A stretch of 64,000 bases of DNA from Mariniflexile fucanivorans (GCF_004341235.1 NZ_SLUP01000002.1:372001-436000); one strand, 5' to 3'; counted from the stretch's first letter, positions 18,370 to 26,964 are shown. Numbers and translations are program-made. The notes: generated by a model from the sequence alone, not told the origin.

Positions 18370-19038
18370 TTAGAAACGTTTTCTTTTATAATTTGAAGCG
18401 TTTTTTTTATGATGTCCGCCTTTTTTGTTGTTTGAATTACTATTGCTATTAGAAAATTTCGTTTTGCTACGTAATAAACTTGTCGCATCCGATAAATCTT
18501 CATCAGTATTTTTTAAATTTATTTTTCCACCAGAAAGTTCATATAAATGGTCGTAAATCACATCGTCTTCCACAGTATCTTTATTCCAGTTTAAAAAACA
18601 CTTTTTCATATGGTTGGCAATCGTATAAGTTAAAGCCTCTTTAAGCTCGCCATCTTCCCAAGTATTCGCCACATCAATCATGGTTTTAATATTATTTCCG
18701 TAAAAACGATATTTCGGAAAATTCTGTGGGTAAGCCAAAGGCTCTGGATGTTCTTCCAAAAGTTCTTTGGTGGGCTTATCGTATGGAGAATCAACGTCCA
18801 ATTCAAAATTAGCCATTATAAAAAGTTGATCCCAAAGCTTATGTTGAAAATCTGGAACGTCTCTTAAATGCGGTTGCATGTTTCCCATTACCGAAATAAT
18901 GGCTTTGGCAACTTTATTACGTTCTTCTTTAGTATCGCGGGTTTTGGCGTAGTTAATCATTTTCTGCATATGGCGTCCATATTCAGGTATAATTAAATGT
19001 TCACGCTCTGTGTTGTATTCTAATTCGTCTATTGTCAA
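18370..19038 (-). CDS. DUF4290 family protein
   Basis: Bacteroidota-specific protein of unknown function. Conserved stretches are LIIPEYGRHMQKMI (15-28), LWDQLFIMANFELDVDSPYD (68-87) and ANHMKKCFLNWNKD (141-154). The C-terminal 40 residues are a low-complexity Asn/Lys-rich tail ending in basic residues, probably disordered. It sits directly upstream of murA (5 bp), an arrangement I recall as common in Flavobacteriia, which hints at a cell-envelope role. No catalytic motif is seen. Confidence 0.9.
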   Translation of the reverse strand: MTIDELEYNTEREHLIIPEYGRHMQKMINYAKTRDTKEERNKVAKAIISVMGNMQPHLRDVPDFQHKLWDQLFIMANFELDVDSPYDKPTKELLEEHPEPLAYPQNFPKYRFYGNNIKTMIDVANTWEDGELKEALTYTIANHMKKCFLNWNKDTVEDDVIYDHLYELSGGKINLKNTDEDLSDATSLLRSKTKFSNSNSNSNNKKGGHHKKNASNYKRKRF

Positions 19039-19102
19039 AATAATTGTGTAGATTTAATATTTGGCATGTAGTTGTTATGCCTGTGCAAAGTACAAAAAAA
19101 AA

Positions 19103-19396
19103 CTAAAGACTTATTACACCTTCTATTTTTTCTGCAACTTCCTTATACTTTTCAACGACAACCTCTGGATTTTCCAATAAAACATTAACAGAAACGCTCG
19201 TGTATTTACCATTTTTAGACTCGGTAGTTTGTATAACCGCACCCATATTATTAAAAATAGCTTCTAGTTTTGCTATTTTTTTAACGTCAGATTTTATTAT
19301 AAACTTATATAAATAATCCGAAGGCCAACTAGTAGTATCGTATAATTGCGATTTTAATTTTTCGTAAAATTCATCCGAATTTTGGGGTGTACTCAT
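19103..19396 (-). CDS. DUF493 family protein (YbeD-like)
   Basis: 97-aa protein of the ACT-like DUF493 family. It has WPSDYLYKFIIKSDVKKI near residues 19-36 and SKNGKYTSVSVNVLLENPEV near 60-79. In proteobacteria homologues lie near lipoate genes; the role is unknown. It is upstream of the DUF4290-murA pair on the same strand with a 64-bp gap, so it may share a transcript. Confidence 0.88.
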   Translation of the reverse strand: MSTPQNSDEFYEKLKSQLYDTTSWPSDYLYKFIIKSDVKKIAKLEAIFNNMGAVIQTTESKNGKYTSVSVNVLLENPEVVVEKYKEVAEKIEGVISL

Positions 19397-19462
19397 AGTA
19401 TTTTTTTCTATTGCAAATATACATTTAGTAAGTATATTATAAAAATAAACCTATTTTAATTT

Positions 19463-19563
19463 GGGCGTTTCCCTCCTACGTCGGGTCGGGCTATTCGCTG
19501 CAAGTCCTCGCTCCCCCGAAGCTTCGGGGTCGCTGTGGGCTTTCCGCTACTATCCCTAACGCG
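19463..19563. repeat. REP-like G+C-rich palindromic element
   Basis: A 101-bp block, much richer in G+C than its surroundings. It begins GGGCGTT and ends AACGCG, so its ends are complementary (GCGTT/AACGC), and contains the perfect 16-bp palindrome CCCCGAAGCTTCGGGG (19514-19529). Near-identical 'GGGCGTT...CCCTAACGC' blocks occur between genes in many Flavobacteriia, as I recall. It may act as a REP-type element or a transcription-end structure between the divergent DUF493 and ATPase genes. Confidence 0.7.
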
Positions 19564-19579
19564 AAACAATTGACAATGA

Positions 19580-19730
19580 ATAATTGATAATTAACAATTA
19601 AAAAAAACTTAAAATCAACTTTCAATCTCATTTAAAATAGCGTTTACATTTAGCTTTACACTCGTATATTTTCAAGATGAATGGGTGGTCAATATTAATT
19701 TTTAATTATCCATTGTTAATTATCAATTAT
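19580..19730. repeat. 19-bp perfect inverted repeat in the 19.4-19.76 kb gap
   Basis: ATAATTGATAATTAACAAT (19580-19598) is the exact reverse complement of 19712-19730, with 113 bp between the arms. Degenerate copies of the same AATTGATAATTAACAATT unit surround both arms. Together with the REP-like block this fills the 366-bp gap between divergent genes, and I see no gene in it. The layout resembles a small non-autonomous repeat rather than a regulatory site. Confidence 0.6.
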
Positions 19731-19762
19731 CAATTCTTAATTTTACAGCTAAATTTTCACTT

Positions 19763-20302
19763 TTGAGCTCAAGAAAAATCGTCATAACTGGTGGTCCAGG
19801 CACCGGAAAATCAACTTTAATAAATGAACTGATAAATAGAGGCCACGCCTGTCTTGAAGAAATATCGCGTCAAATTATTTTAGATGCCAAAAAAGAAGGT
19901 ATCGACCAGCTTTTTTTAACCGAGCCTTTATTGTTTAGTGAACTGCTTTTAAAAGGCAGACAACAACAATTTGAAGACGCTAACAAATTGCAAGCTGAGC
20001 TTATTTTTTTTGATAGAGGCTTGCCCGATGTTCTTGCCTACATGAATTTTATTGGAAATAATTACCCGCCTTCATTCGCTCTTAGCTGCGAAAAAGCCAT
20101 GTACGATACCGTTTTTATTTTAAAACCTTGGGAAAGCATTTATACCAACGACAGCGAACGCTATGAAAGTTTTGAACAAGCCTTAGAAATACACGACCAG
20201 TTACTAAGTATATACCAACAATTTAATTACCAGTTAATTGACGTACCTTTTGGTACCGTAGAAAATAGAACCAATTTCATATTAAAAGCGTTGAACCCAT
20301 AA
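19763..20302 (+). CDS. AAA/P-loop NTPase
   Basis: 179-aa ATPase with a Walker A motif GGPGTGKST at residues 8-16 and a DRG-type segment IFFDRGLPDVLAYM at about 74-87. It is of the AAA_28 type found widely in Bacteroidota, related in fold to nucleotide kinases and NadR-like domains. The start is a TTG at 19763, chosen because the protein begins SSRKIVITGGPGTG with no better codon upstream. The stop abuts the recQ ATG with no gap, which indicates a shared transcript. The substrate is unknown. Confidence 0.85.
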   Translation: MSSRKIVITGGPGTGKSTLINELINRGHACLEEISRQIILDAKKEGIDQLFLTEPLLFSELLLKGRQQQFEDANKLQAELIFFDRGLPDVLAYMNFIGNNYPPSFALSCEKAMYDTVFILKPWESIYTNDSERYESFEQALEIHDQLLSIYQQFNYQLIDVPFGTVENRTNFILKALNP

Positions 20303-22207
20303 ATGGAACAACCCATAAACATACTAGAACGTTATTGGAATTTTACAGAATTCCGTCCCGAGCAAGAAGCCATCATCAATGCGGTTATTGAAGGGGAAGA
20401 TACGTTTGTACTGCTTCCAACAGGCGGTGGTAAATCGTTATGTTTTCAAATACCTGCTTTAGCCAAAGAAGGTATTTGCGTGGTTATTTCACCTTTAATC
20501 GCCTTAATGAAAGACCAAGTTCAGCAATTAAATGATAAAGGCATTAAGGCCATGGCGCTTACCAGTGGCATCACCTATAGCCAATTAGATACACTTTTGG
20601 ATAATTGCATTTATGGCAATTACAAGTTCCTATATCTCTCGCCCGAACGTTTGCAACAAGAACTCGTGCAAGAACGCATCAAACAAATGAACGTGAATTT
20701 AATTGCGGTTGATGAGGCACATTGCATATCGCAATGGGGTAGCGATTTTAGACCAGCCTATAAAAACATTGTTCTTTTGCGCCAACTACAACCAACAGTT
20801 AATGTGGTCGCTTTAACAGCATCAGCAACTCCCGAGGTGGTAGATGATATAATAAAAGAACTGGATTTTATTCAACCAAAAGTATTTAAACAATCGTTTT
20901 CCCGTCCTAATTTAGGCTATATGGTGTATCATGAAAACGATAAATACTATCGCATTGAAACTATATTAAAAAAATATAAAGAATCATCCATTATTTACGT
21001 TCGCAATAGAAAATTAACACTGGAAGTTTCCACATTTCTAAATTCAAAAAAAATATCGGCTACTCACTATCATGGTGGTTTAACCAATGTTGAAAAAGAT
21101 ACTAATATGAACTTGTGGTTGCAAAACCAAAAACAAGTTATGGTGGCTACCAACGCTTTTGGAATGGGTATTGACAAACCCGATGTAAAAACCGTTATCC
21201 ACTTAAATTTACCCGAAAGCATCGAGAGTTATTTTCAAGAAGCAGGTCGTGTTGGTAGAAATGGAGCAAAAGCTTTTGCCGTTATTTTAAAAAATAACAG
21301 TGATGAAGTTTTAGTAAAAAATCAATTTTTAAATGTATTACCAACGGTAGATTTTGTAAAACAAGTGTATAGAAAATTGTGTAGCTATTTTCAAATATCA
21401 TATGGTGAGGGTGCATATGAAACCTTCGATTTCGATTTTAACACCTTTTGCAAAACATACAATTTTAGTCCCGTTTTATCCTATAACTCCTTATTGTTAT
21501 TAGATAGAAATAGCGTTATTACTCTTTCAAAACAATTTAAAAACAAAGTATCTGCACAATTTATTGTTTCGAGTGCAACACTTTTCAGTTATTTAGAAAA
21601 TCATACCAATTTCAATTTAATTGTAAAATCGATGCTTCGTATGTATGGTGGTATTTTTGATCATGATACAAAAATTGATTTAACTAAAATTTCCGAAAAA
21701 GCATCTACTTCAGAAAACACAGTGACGCAAGCACTTCAAAAGCTAGCAAGCGATGAAGTTATTACGCTTAATTTAGCAAAAACCGATGCACAAGTTACCT
21801 TTATTGAACCACGAGAAGATGATAAAACCATCAACCGCATAGCATCTATTATTGAACAACAAAATGAACTAAAACAGTTTCAAGTAAAAGCCATGCTTGA
21901 TTATGTTGAAAACGAATCGGTATGTAAAAGCATGCAACTACTCGCCTATTTTGGTGAGAAAGACACCAAACCTTGTGGTATTTGTTCGGTGTGTACAAGC
22001 ACAAAAAAAAGTGTAAAACCTCAAGATATTAATACCATTAAAAACCGCATTATAGAACTTTTGGAAAATGGCGATCAATCATCAAGAAAAATGATTTCAG
22101 CATTAAACTGTTCAGAAACCGAATTAAAAACTGTTTTAAAATTACTTTTAGAACACCAAATTATTTCTATAACGCCCAAAAACACATATAAATTAAGTCA
22201 TTTGTAA
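20303..22207 (+). CDS. recQ: ATP-dependent DNA helicase RecQ
   Basis: 3'-5' SF2 DNA helicase of recombinational repair. It has motif 0/I LLPTGGGKSLCFQIPA (about 36-51), DEAHCISQWG (about 137-146), VALTASAT, GRVGRNG and the C-terminal zinc-binding cysteines (ESVCKSM, CGICSVC). Length 634 aa is short but includes the RQC region. An HRDC domain, if present, would be a minimal C-terminal helix-turn-helix (residues 570-634). Confidence 0.95.
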   Translation: MEQPINILERYWNFTEFRPEQEAIINAVIEGEDTFVLLPTGGGKSLCFQIPALAKEGICVVISPLIALMKDQVQQLNDKGIKAMALTSGITYSQLDTLLDNCIYGNYKFLYLSPERLQQELVQERIKQMNVNLIAVDEAHCISQWGSDFRPAYKNIVLLRQLQPTVNVVALTASATPEVVDDIIKELDFIQPKVFKQSFSRPNLGYMVYHENDKYYRIETILKKYKESSIIYVRNRKLTLEVSTFLNSKKISATHYHGGLTNVEKDTNMNLWLQNQKQVMVATNAFGMGIDKPDVKTVIHLNLPESIESYFQEAGRVGRNGAKAFAVILKNNSDEVLVKNQFLNVLPTVDFVKQVYRKLCSYFQISYGEGAYETFDFDFNTFCKTYNFSPVLSYNSLLLLDRNSVITLSKQFKNKVSAQFIVSSATLFSYLENHTNFNLIVKSMLRMYGGIFDHDTKIDLTKISEKASTSENTVTQALQKLASDEVITLNLAKTDAQVTFIEPREDDKTINRIASIIEQQNELKQFQVKAMLDYVENESVCKSMQLLAYFGEKDTKPCGICSVCTSTKKSVKPQDINTIKNRIIELLENGDQSSRKMISALNCSETELKTVLKLLLEHQIISITPKNTYKLSHL

Positions 22208-22256
22208 ACATGTTTTTAGTTACAACTGATTCATTAAAAATAATAAACATCCACCG

Positions 22257-23204
22257 ATGAAAGATTTAAGAATTGTATTTATGGGCACGCCCGATTTCGC
22301 AGTAGCCACATTAAAAACTCTAGTAGAAAACAACTATAATATTGTGGGAGTTATAACGGCTCCCGATAAACCTGCTGGACGCGGACAAAAACTAAACGAA
22401 AGTGCCGTAAAACAATATGCTGTTTCAAAAAACTTAACTGTTTTACAACCTACAAATCTAAAAAAAGAGGAGTTTTTAAATGAATTGAAATCACTTAATG
22501 CCAACCTACAAATTGTGGTTGCTTTTAGAATGTTACCAAAAGTCGTATGGCAAATGCCAGAATATGGTACGTTTAATTTGCATGCTTCATTATTGCCTCA
22601 CTACCGTGGTGCTGCTCCCATTAATTGGGCTATAATAAATGGTGAAACCAAAACAGGTGTTTCAACATTCTTCATTGATGAAAAAATTGATACAGGTGAT
22701 ATGATTCTTCAAGAAAGCATCGAAATAAATCCTGAAGAAAATGCTGGTAGCTTACATGATAAATTAATGATTACTGGTAGCCAGTTAGTTTTAAAAACAG
22801 TAGAATCTATTCAAAATGAATCTGTAAAAACAATACCTCAAACAGATTCTTCAGAAATTAAAACCGCTTATAAATTAGATAGAGACAATTGTAAAATTGA
22901 TTGGAACGATTCTTTAGAAAATATTTACAACCTTATTCGTGGTTTAAGCCCCTATCCTGCTGCATGGTGTACTTTAATAAATGGAGAAGAAAACTTGGAT
23001 GTAAAAATTTATACTGCAGACAAAGAATCTACCCCTCATAATTATAGTAACGGAACAATCATTTCTACAAAAAAAGAACTAAAAGTTGCTGTATCAAACG
23101 GTTACATCTTTATTAAAGATATTAAGCTTCCTGGAAAGCGTACTATGGATGTGAAATCACTTTTAAATGGTTATAATTTTAATGAAAACGCAAAAATGCT
23201 CTAA
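22257..23204 (+). CDS. fmt: Methionyl-tRNA formyltransferase
   Basis: Formylates initiator Met-tRNA with 10-formyl-THF. Signatures are FMGTPDFAVATLKTL (8-22), HASLLPHYRGAAPINWAIIN (the catalytic core, with H and the following N at about 108-130) and GLSPYPAAW in the C-terminal OB domain. Length 315 aa is typical. It follows recQ by 49 bp on the same strand. Confidence 0.96.
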   Translation: MKDLRIVFMGTPDFAVATLKTLVENNYNIVGVITAPDKPAGRGQKLNESAVKQYAVSKNLTVLQPTNLKKEEFLNELKSLNANLQIVVAFRMLPKVVWQMPEYGTFNLHASLLPHYRGAAPINWAIINGETKTGVSTFFIDEKIDTGDMILQESIEINPEENAGSLHDKLMITGSQLVLKTVESIQNESVKTIPQTDSSEIKTAYKLDRDNCKIDWNDSLENIYNLIRGLSPYPAAWCTLINGEENLDVKIYTADKESTPHNYSNGTIISTKKELKVAVSNGYIFIKDIKLPGKRTMDVKSLLNGYNFNENAKML

Positions 23205-23309
23205 AGCCCTATTATTATTGCGATTGGTCTATTTAACGGTAAATCACACATTCTTTATTAACAAAAGCCTTAATTTATCAACAATAACATGCTTTTCGTT
23301 AGCTATAAC

Positions 23310-23339
23310 TTGCATGATTGCATAATCCGTATAAATTTG
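23310..23339 (+). promoter_or_regulatory. Promoter of the HU gene
   Basis: A -33 element TTG (23310-23312) and a -7 element TAAATTTG (23332-23339) are separated by 19 nt, an excellent fit to the Bacteroidota housekeeping promoter. It would give a leader of about 50 nt before the ATG at 23395. Confidence 0.7.
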
Positions 23340-23394
23340 TAGTAGGATTTAACAAAAATGTTTAACTAAATTATTAATAATTAAATATTACATT

Positions 23395-23667
23395 ATGAAC
23401 AAAACAGATTTAATCGATGCAATGGCAGAACATGCTGGAATTACTAAAGCAGCTGCAAAAAAAGCATTAGAATGCGCACTTATTGAAATTGAAGGTGCTT
23501 TACAAAAAGGTAACCGTGTTTCTTTGGTAGGATTTGGATCTTGGTCAGTTTCTAAAAGAGCTGCTAGAGAAGGTAGAAACCCACAAACTGGAGCTACTAT
23601 AAAAATTAAAGCTAAAAAAGTTGTAAAGTTTAAAGCTGGAGCAGACTTATCAAACGCTGTAAATTAA
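23395..23667 (+). CDS. DNA-binding protein HU
   Basis: Nucleoid-associated histone-like protein that bends DNA. The 90-aa sequence has the HU/IHF signature GFGSWSVSKRAAREGRNPQT (about 44-63) and the C-terminal KAKKVVKFKAG. It is a single-gene transcript with its own promoter (23310) and terminator (23691), as expected for an abundant protein. Confidence 0.96.
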   Translation: MNKTDLIDAMAEHAGITKAAAKKALECALIEIEGALQKGNRVSLVGFGSWSVSKRAAREGRNPQTGATIKIKAKKVVKFKAGADLSNAVN

Positions 23668-23690
23668 TCATTTACAATATTCATATTAAA

Positions 23691-23723
23691 AATGCCTTCA
23701 AGTTTTTTGAAGGCATTTTTTTT
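23691..23723 (+). terminator. Rho-independent terminator of the HU gene
   Basis: Strong stem AATGCCTTCAA/TTGAAGGCATT followed by eight T residues, 23 bp after the HU stop codon. Confidence 0.93.
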
Positions 23724-23791
23724 ATATTTTATGTAAAGAGTTGCTTTTTTAATAAATAAATATTAGATTTAGTTACTAATTCCTCAACAAT

Positions 23792-24352
23792 ATGGTAACA
23801 CTAACACCAAAGAAAGGCAATTTGTTAATCGCTGAACCTACCATTATTGGCGATGTTTCTTTTAATAGATCTATTATTTTATTGGCTGATCATTCTGCTG
23901 AAGGCTCCATAGGTTTTATTCTAAACAAGCCATTAGATTATACTATAAACGATTTAGTGCCAGAAGTTGAAGCGACTTTTAAAGTTTATAATGGTGGCCC
24001 AGTTGAACAAGACAACCTTTATTTTATTCATAAAATACCACACTTAATCCCCAATAGCATTGAAATTTCTTTAGGTATTTATTGGGGTGGCGATTTTAAT
24101 AATGTAGCAGAACTTATTGCCAAAGAAATTATTAGTGAAAATGATATCAAATTCTTTTTAGGCTATTCTGGTTGGGATGCCAATCAATTGGAAAATGAGC
24201 TAAAATCAAACTCGTGGGTGGTTACCGAAAATATTTATAAAAACGGTATCATTGAAAAAAACTACGAAACCTTTTGGAAAGAAAAAATGTTAGAGTTTGG
24301 AGATGAATATAGTATTTGGAGTAATGCGCCAGAAAACCCTAACTATAATTAA
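23792..24352 (+). CDS. YqgE/AlgH family protein (DUF179)
   Basis: 186-aa soluble protein. KKGNLLIAEPTIIGDVSFNR at the N-terminus, EGSIGFILNKPL near residue 37 and FFLGYSGWDANQLENELKSN near 112-131 are hallmarks of the YqgE/AlgH family, whose molecular function is unresolved. It converges with the aminotransferase gene, overlapping by 4 bp at the 3' ends. Confidence 0.93.
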   Translation: MVTLTPKKGNLLIAEPTIIGDVSFNRSIILLADHSAEGSIGFILNKPLDYTINDLVPEVEATFKVYNGGPVEQDNLYFIHKIPHLIPNSIEISLGIYWGGDFNNVAELIAKEIISENDIKFFLGYSGWDANQLENELKSNSWVVTENIYKNGIIEKNYETFWKEKMLEFGDEYSIWSNAPENPNYN

Positions 24353-25191
24353 CTTAAGCGTAGTTTTACATTCAATTTTTGCAAAATAATTTTCGATATA
24401 TCTGCGGTAAATAACTTTTTACGATATTTTGTTATGGGTTGAATACCTACAATAACATTGGTTATGAAAATTTCATCTGCTTTTTGAAGCTCAAAAGGAG
24501 ATATAGATTCCTCAACCATTTCATATTCTGGTAAGGTTTTTAAAACATCAATAATTTGTTTACGCATCACACCTTTTAAGCAACCATCAGTTATTGGTGG
24601 TGTTTTTATAGTGTTTCCTTTAACAACAAAAATATTACCGTTTAAGGCTTCAACAACTTGTTTATCCGTATTTAAAATGAAGCAATTATTCAAATTATTA
24701 TCTTCCGCATAAATGCTTCCAACTACGTTAAGAACTTTATTGTTTGTTTTTAAGGTTGATAGTAAACTTGGTGATAGGTAGTGGTCTTTAAACAAATCAA
24801 CCTCATAAAAATCATTTTTATACACATAAAAATCATCTTCAATTTGTATTACTGAAATTACAAAACTAACATCATTGTTTGTTGGTAAATACCGTCCTCC
24901 TTCATTTCTATGAATCTGTAACTTTACTCTTGTAGATACATTATCAAGATTATTAGCTTTTAGCGTTTTTTGAATTTCTTCTTCAAGAAATTCCATGGTA
25001 AAACTCATAGGGATATCCATGCGCATTATTCGCATAGAAGCCATGAGCCTGAAATAATGATCTTCCCAAAACAGTAATTTACCATACGATGCTTTTATAG
25101 TTTCAAAAAGAGCATCACCATATGCATAACCTCTGTTTTGGATTGATAATAATTGATTTTGATCTGTAATTGTTCCGTTAAAATTTGTCAT
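24349..25191 (-). CDS. Class IV aminotransferase (aminodeoxychorismate lyase/BCAT-like)
   Basis: PLP-dependent fold-type IV enzyme. NRGYAYGDALFETIK (about 18-32 from the chosen ATG) is the PLP-phosphate region, the probable Schiff-base lysine is in STLKTNNKVLNVVGS, and NIFVVKGNTIKTPP and CLKGVMRK are family motifs. It could be PabC-like (4-aminobenzoate) or a D/branched-chain aminotransferase; sequence alone does not decide. I use the ATG at 25191 because the longer reading frame from a TTG at 25221 would be translated through the terminator-like hairpin at 25199-25219. Confidence 0.85.
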   Translation of the reverse strand: MTNFNGTITDQNQLLSIQNRGYAYGDALFETIKASYGKLLFWEDHYFRLMASMRIMRMDIPMSFTMEFLEEEIQKTLKANNLDNVSTRVKLQIHRNEGGRYLPTNNDVSFVISVIQIEDDFYVYKNDFYEVDLFKDHYLSPSLLSTLKTNNKVLNVVGSIYAEDNNLNNCFILNTDKQVVEALNGNIFVVKGNTIKTPPITDGCLKGVMRKQIIDVLKTLPEYEMVEESISPFELQKADEIFITNVIVGIQPITKYRKKLFTADISKIILQKLNVKLRLS

Positions 25192-25219
25192 AAAAAAAGT
25201 CCCGAAGTAAATTCGGGAC
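25192..25219 (-). terminator. Terminator or attenuator abutting the aminotransferase start codon
   Basis: On the minus strand GTCCCGAA/TTCGGGAC (8-bp stem, 5-nt loop, 25199-25219) is followed by seven T residues that run straight into the ATG at 25191. It lies downstream of the START-domain gene. It can terminate that transcript, or it can attenuate read-through into the aminotransferase or sequester its ribosome-binding region. Confidence 0.75.
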
Positions 25220-25248
25220 AAATATAATTCAAATATATTGTTTTGGAA

Positions 25249-25638
25249 TTAAGCAGAGCCTAATACTTGCTTTAAACTAGAAATTTGATTTTCCCAAAGC
25301 ATTTTAGACTCTTCAACTTCGTCTTCTTCTGCAAAATCTGTAATTATTAACGAAACATCTTTAGTAATTTCATCTACCTGAATTTTAATTTCAAAATAAG
25401 AGGTTTGGTCATCCTCATCGGTTATCCATCTAAATTTGATGCGTTCTCCTGTTTTTTTACTTATCAATTTTGCTTTTTCTTCGCTATCATCCCAAATAAA
25501 TGTAAACAATTCGCCTCTAGAGTTCACATTATCTGAAAACCACTCTGATAACCCAGAAGGTGTTGAGATATATTGATAGATTAATTGAGGTGATGCTTGT
25601 ATTGTAAATTCAATTTCAAATTTAATTTTCTCGTCCAT
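25249..25638 (-). CDS. START-like (SRPBCC/AHSA1-type) domain protein
   Basis: About 129-aa helix-grip protein (MDEKIKFEIEFTIQASPQLI at the start) with the AHSA1-type pattern YQYISTPSGLSEWFSDNVNS. The tail is acidic (EEDEVEESKMLWENQI). I prefer the ATG at 25638 over an upstream one at 25674 because homologues of this Bacteroidota family begin near MDEKIKFE. A terminator-like hairpin lies 30 bp downstream. The ligand is unknown. Confidence 0.85.
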   Translation of the reverse strand: MDEKIKFEIEFTIQASPQLIYQYISTPSGLSEWFSDNVNSRGELFTFIWDDSEEKAKLISKKTGERIKFRWITDEDDQTSYFEIKIQVDEITKDVSLIITDFAEEDEVEESKMLWENQISSLKQVLGSA

Positions 25639-25768
25639 AAGTACTATAAAATATTTAGTTCCCAATATATACATTAATTACTAAGTAAAGCAGAAAATTT
25701 TAATAATAATTTACTCAACTATTATTTGCAGACAACAATAATGTTTTTATATTTGCAGCCTCAAATTA

Positions 25769-25842
25769 GGCGAGGTAGCTCAGTTGGTTAGAGCGTCGGA
25801 TTCATAACCCGGAGGTCGGGGGATCGTGCCCCCCTCTCGCTA
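25769..25842 (+). tRNA. tRNA-Met (anticodon CAT)
   Basis: 74-nt cloverleaf: acceptor stem GGCGAGG/TCTCGCT, D arm GCTC/GAGC, anticodon loop TTCATAA, T stem GGGGG/CCCCC and discriminator A. CCA is not encoded (the sequence continues CAAGG). The D-arm and body fit elongator Met rather than initiator. The T loop reads ATCGTGC rather than the usual TTCGANT, so positions 54 and 58 are A and T instead of T and A. A tRNA 3' end next to element genes is a typical integration site. Confidence 0.88.
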
Positions 25843-25857
25843 CAAGGTAAACAAAGG

Positions 25858-25892
25858 AAAGTCAAGAAAAAAATTTCTTGACTTTTTTTTTT
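25858..25892 (+). terminator. Terminator after tRNA-Met
   Basis: Stem AAAGTCAAGAAA/TTTCTTGACTTT with an AAAA loop, followed by a run of T residues, 15 bp downstream of the tRNA. Confidence 0.9.
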
Positions 25893-25986
25893 GCTAAAAC
25901 ATAGCTAAAACATTTTGTGTTTTTTTACACTAATACACCAAACAAACACAAATGGCAACAAATTCAATTAAACTCATATTATTTTC
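25893..25986 (+). other. Possible element end with a decayed integrase start
   Basis: After the tRNA terminator comes an AT-rich stretch with the repeat GCTAAAACATAGCTAAAACAT and then an ATG at 25952 reading MATNSIKLILFSYINSL before running into the oppositely oriented dcyD. In tRNA-integrated Bacteroidota islands a tyrosine recombinase often starts in this position, so this may be the truncated 5' end of one. The support is only positional and the peptide is too short to identify. Confidence 0.25.
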
Positions 25987-26964
25987 TTACATTAATTCTT
26001 TAGAATAATAAAAATTAGCTGGTAAACCTCCTGTATGCCAAAAAAGAACATTGGAATTTTTTTTAATTTTATTACTTTTAAGATGGTCTAACATACCATA
26101 AAATGCCCTTCCTGAATAAACAGGGTCAAGCAAAATACCTTCGCTGTGTGCTAATTCTTTTATTGCATTCCTTTCGTTTGAAGTAACAACACCATATCCT
26201 TGTGAATCATAACCTCTAATTAGTGTTGCATCTTCAATTGTATATGTTTTTTCAATACCCAATGTTTTCTGACCTTCCAGCAATAGTTCTAGTACAGCTT
26301 CATCCAATGTTGTATCTCCGTAGCCCAATTTATCAATACTTATAGGCATTAATATTACATCAAGTCCATATAAATCTACTCCAAGTTTGAGTCCAGCCTG
26401 CGTTCCACCAGAACTAGAAGCAAAGAATATATAATCCATTTTCAAGTTCATGTTGGATAGTTGTTCTTTTAACTCTTTTACAGCATCAACAAACCCATAG
26501 GCACCAAGCAAGTTAGAACCTCCATAGGGCACTACATAAACTTTTTTGTTTTGTGCCTCTAATTTTTTCTTTAAAGAAAATAAATCTTCACCCTTTCTAT
26601 TTTCTCCTGCAAAATGGATATTGGCACCTAATAAATGTGAAAGCAATAAATTACCTGTGTAATTTTCTGGTTGATTACCCCCTAACAATAGGTGGCACTC
26701 TAAACCTGCCTTTGCACATGCTGCAGCGGTTTGTCTACAATGGTTAGATTGTTGTGCCCCCGCGGTAATAATGGTATCAAACCCTTTTTCTAAAGCTTCA
26801 TAAATAAAAAATTGTAGTTTCCTTACCTTATTACCTCCAGACGCTAGACCAGAGTTATCATCCCGTTTGATAAATAAATTGTAATCAGGATGTTTTTTTG
26901 ACAAGTTTTCCATCTTCTCCAATGGTGTTGGAAAAAAACCTAATGAATATTTTTTTGAAAGCAT
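25987..26964 (-). CDS. D-cysteine desulfhydrase / ACC deaminase-like PLP enzyme
   Basis: Fold-type II PLP enzyme of the ACC deaminase/D-cysteine desulfhydrase family. The PLP lysine is K46 in SGGNKVRKLQF, and AGAQQSNHCRQTAAACAKAG (about 68-87) and SSSGGTQAGLKLG (about 188-200, phosphate-binding) are present. Length 325 aa is typical. Substrate choice between D-cysteine and ACC cannot be settled from the sequence. It is divergent from a LuxR-type regulator 86 bp away, which may control it. It lies inside the tRNA-bounded element and is probably cargo. Confidence 0.87.
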   Translation of the reverse strand: MLSKKYSLGFFPTPLEKMENLSKKHPDYNLFIKRDDNSGLASGGNKVRKLQFFIYEALEKGFDTIITAGAQQSNHCRQTAAACAKAGLECHLLLGGNQPENYTGNLLLSHLLGANIHFAGENRKGEDLFSLKKKLEAQNKKVYVVPYGGSNLLGAYGFVDAVKELKEQLSNMNLKMDYIFFASSSGGTQAGLKLGVDLYGLDVILMPISIDKLGYGDTTLDEAVLELLLEGQKTLGIEKTYTIEDATLIRGYDSQGYGVVTSNERNAIKELAHSEGILLDPVYSGRAFYGMLDHLKSNKIKKNSNVLFWHTGGLPANFYYSKELM

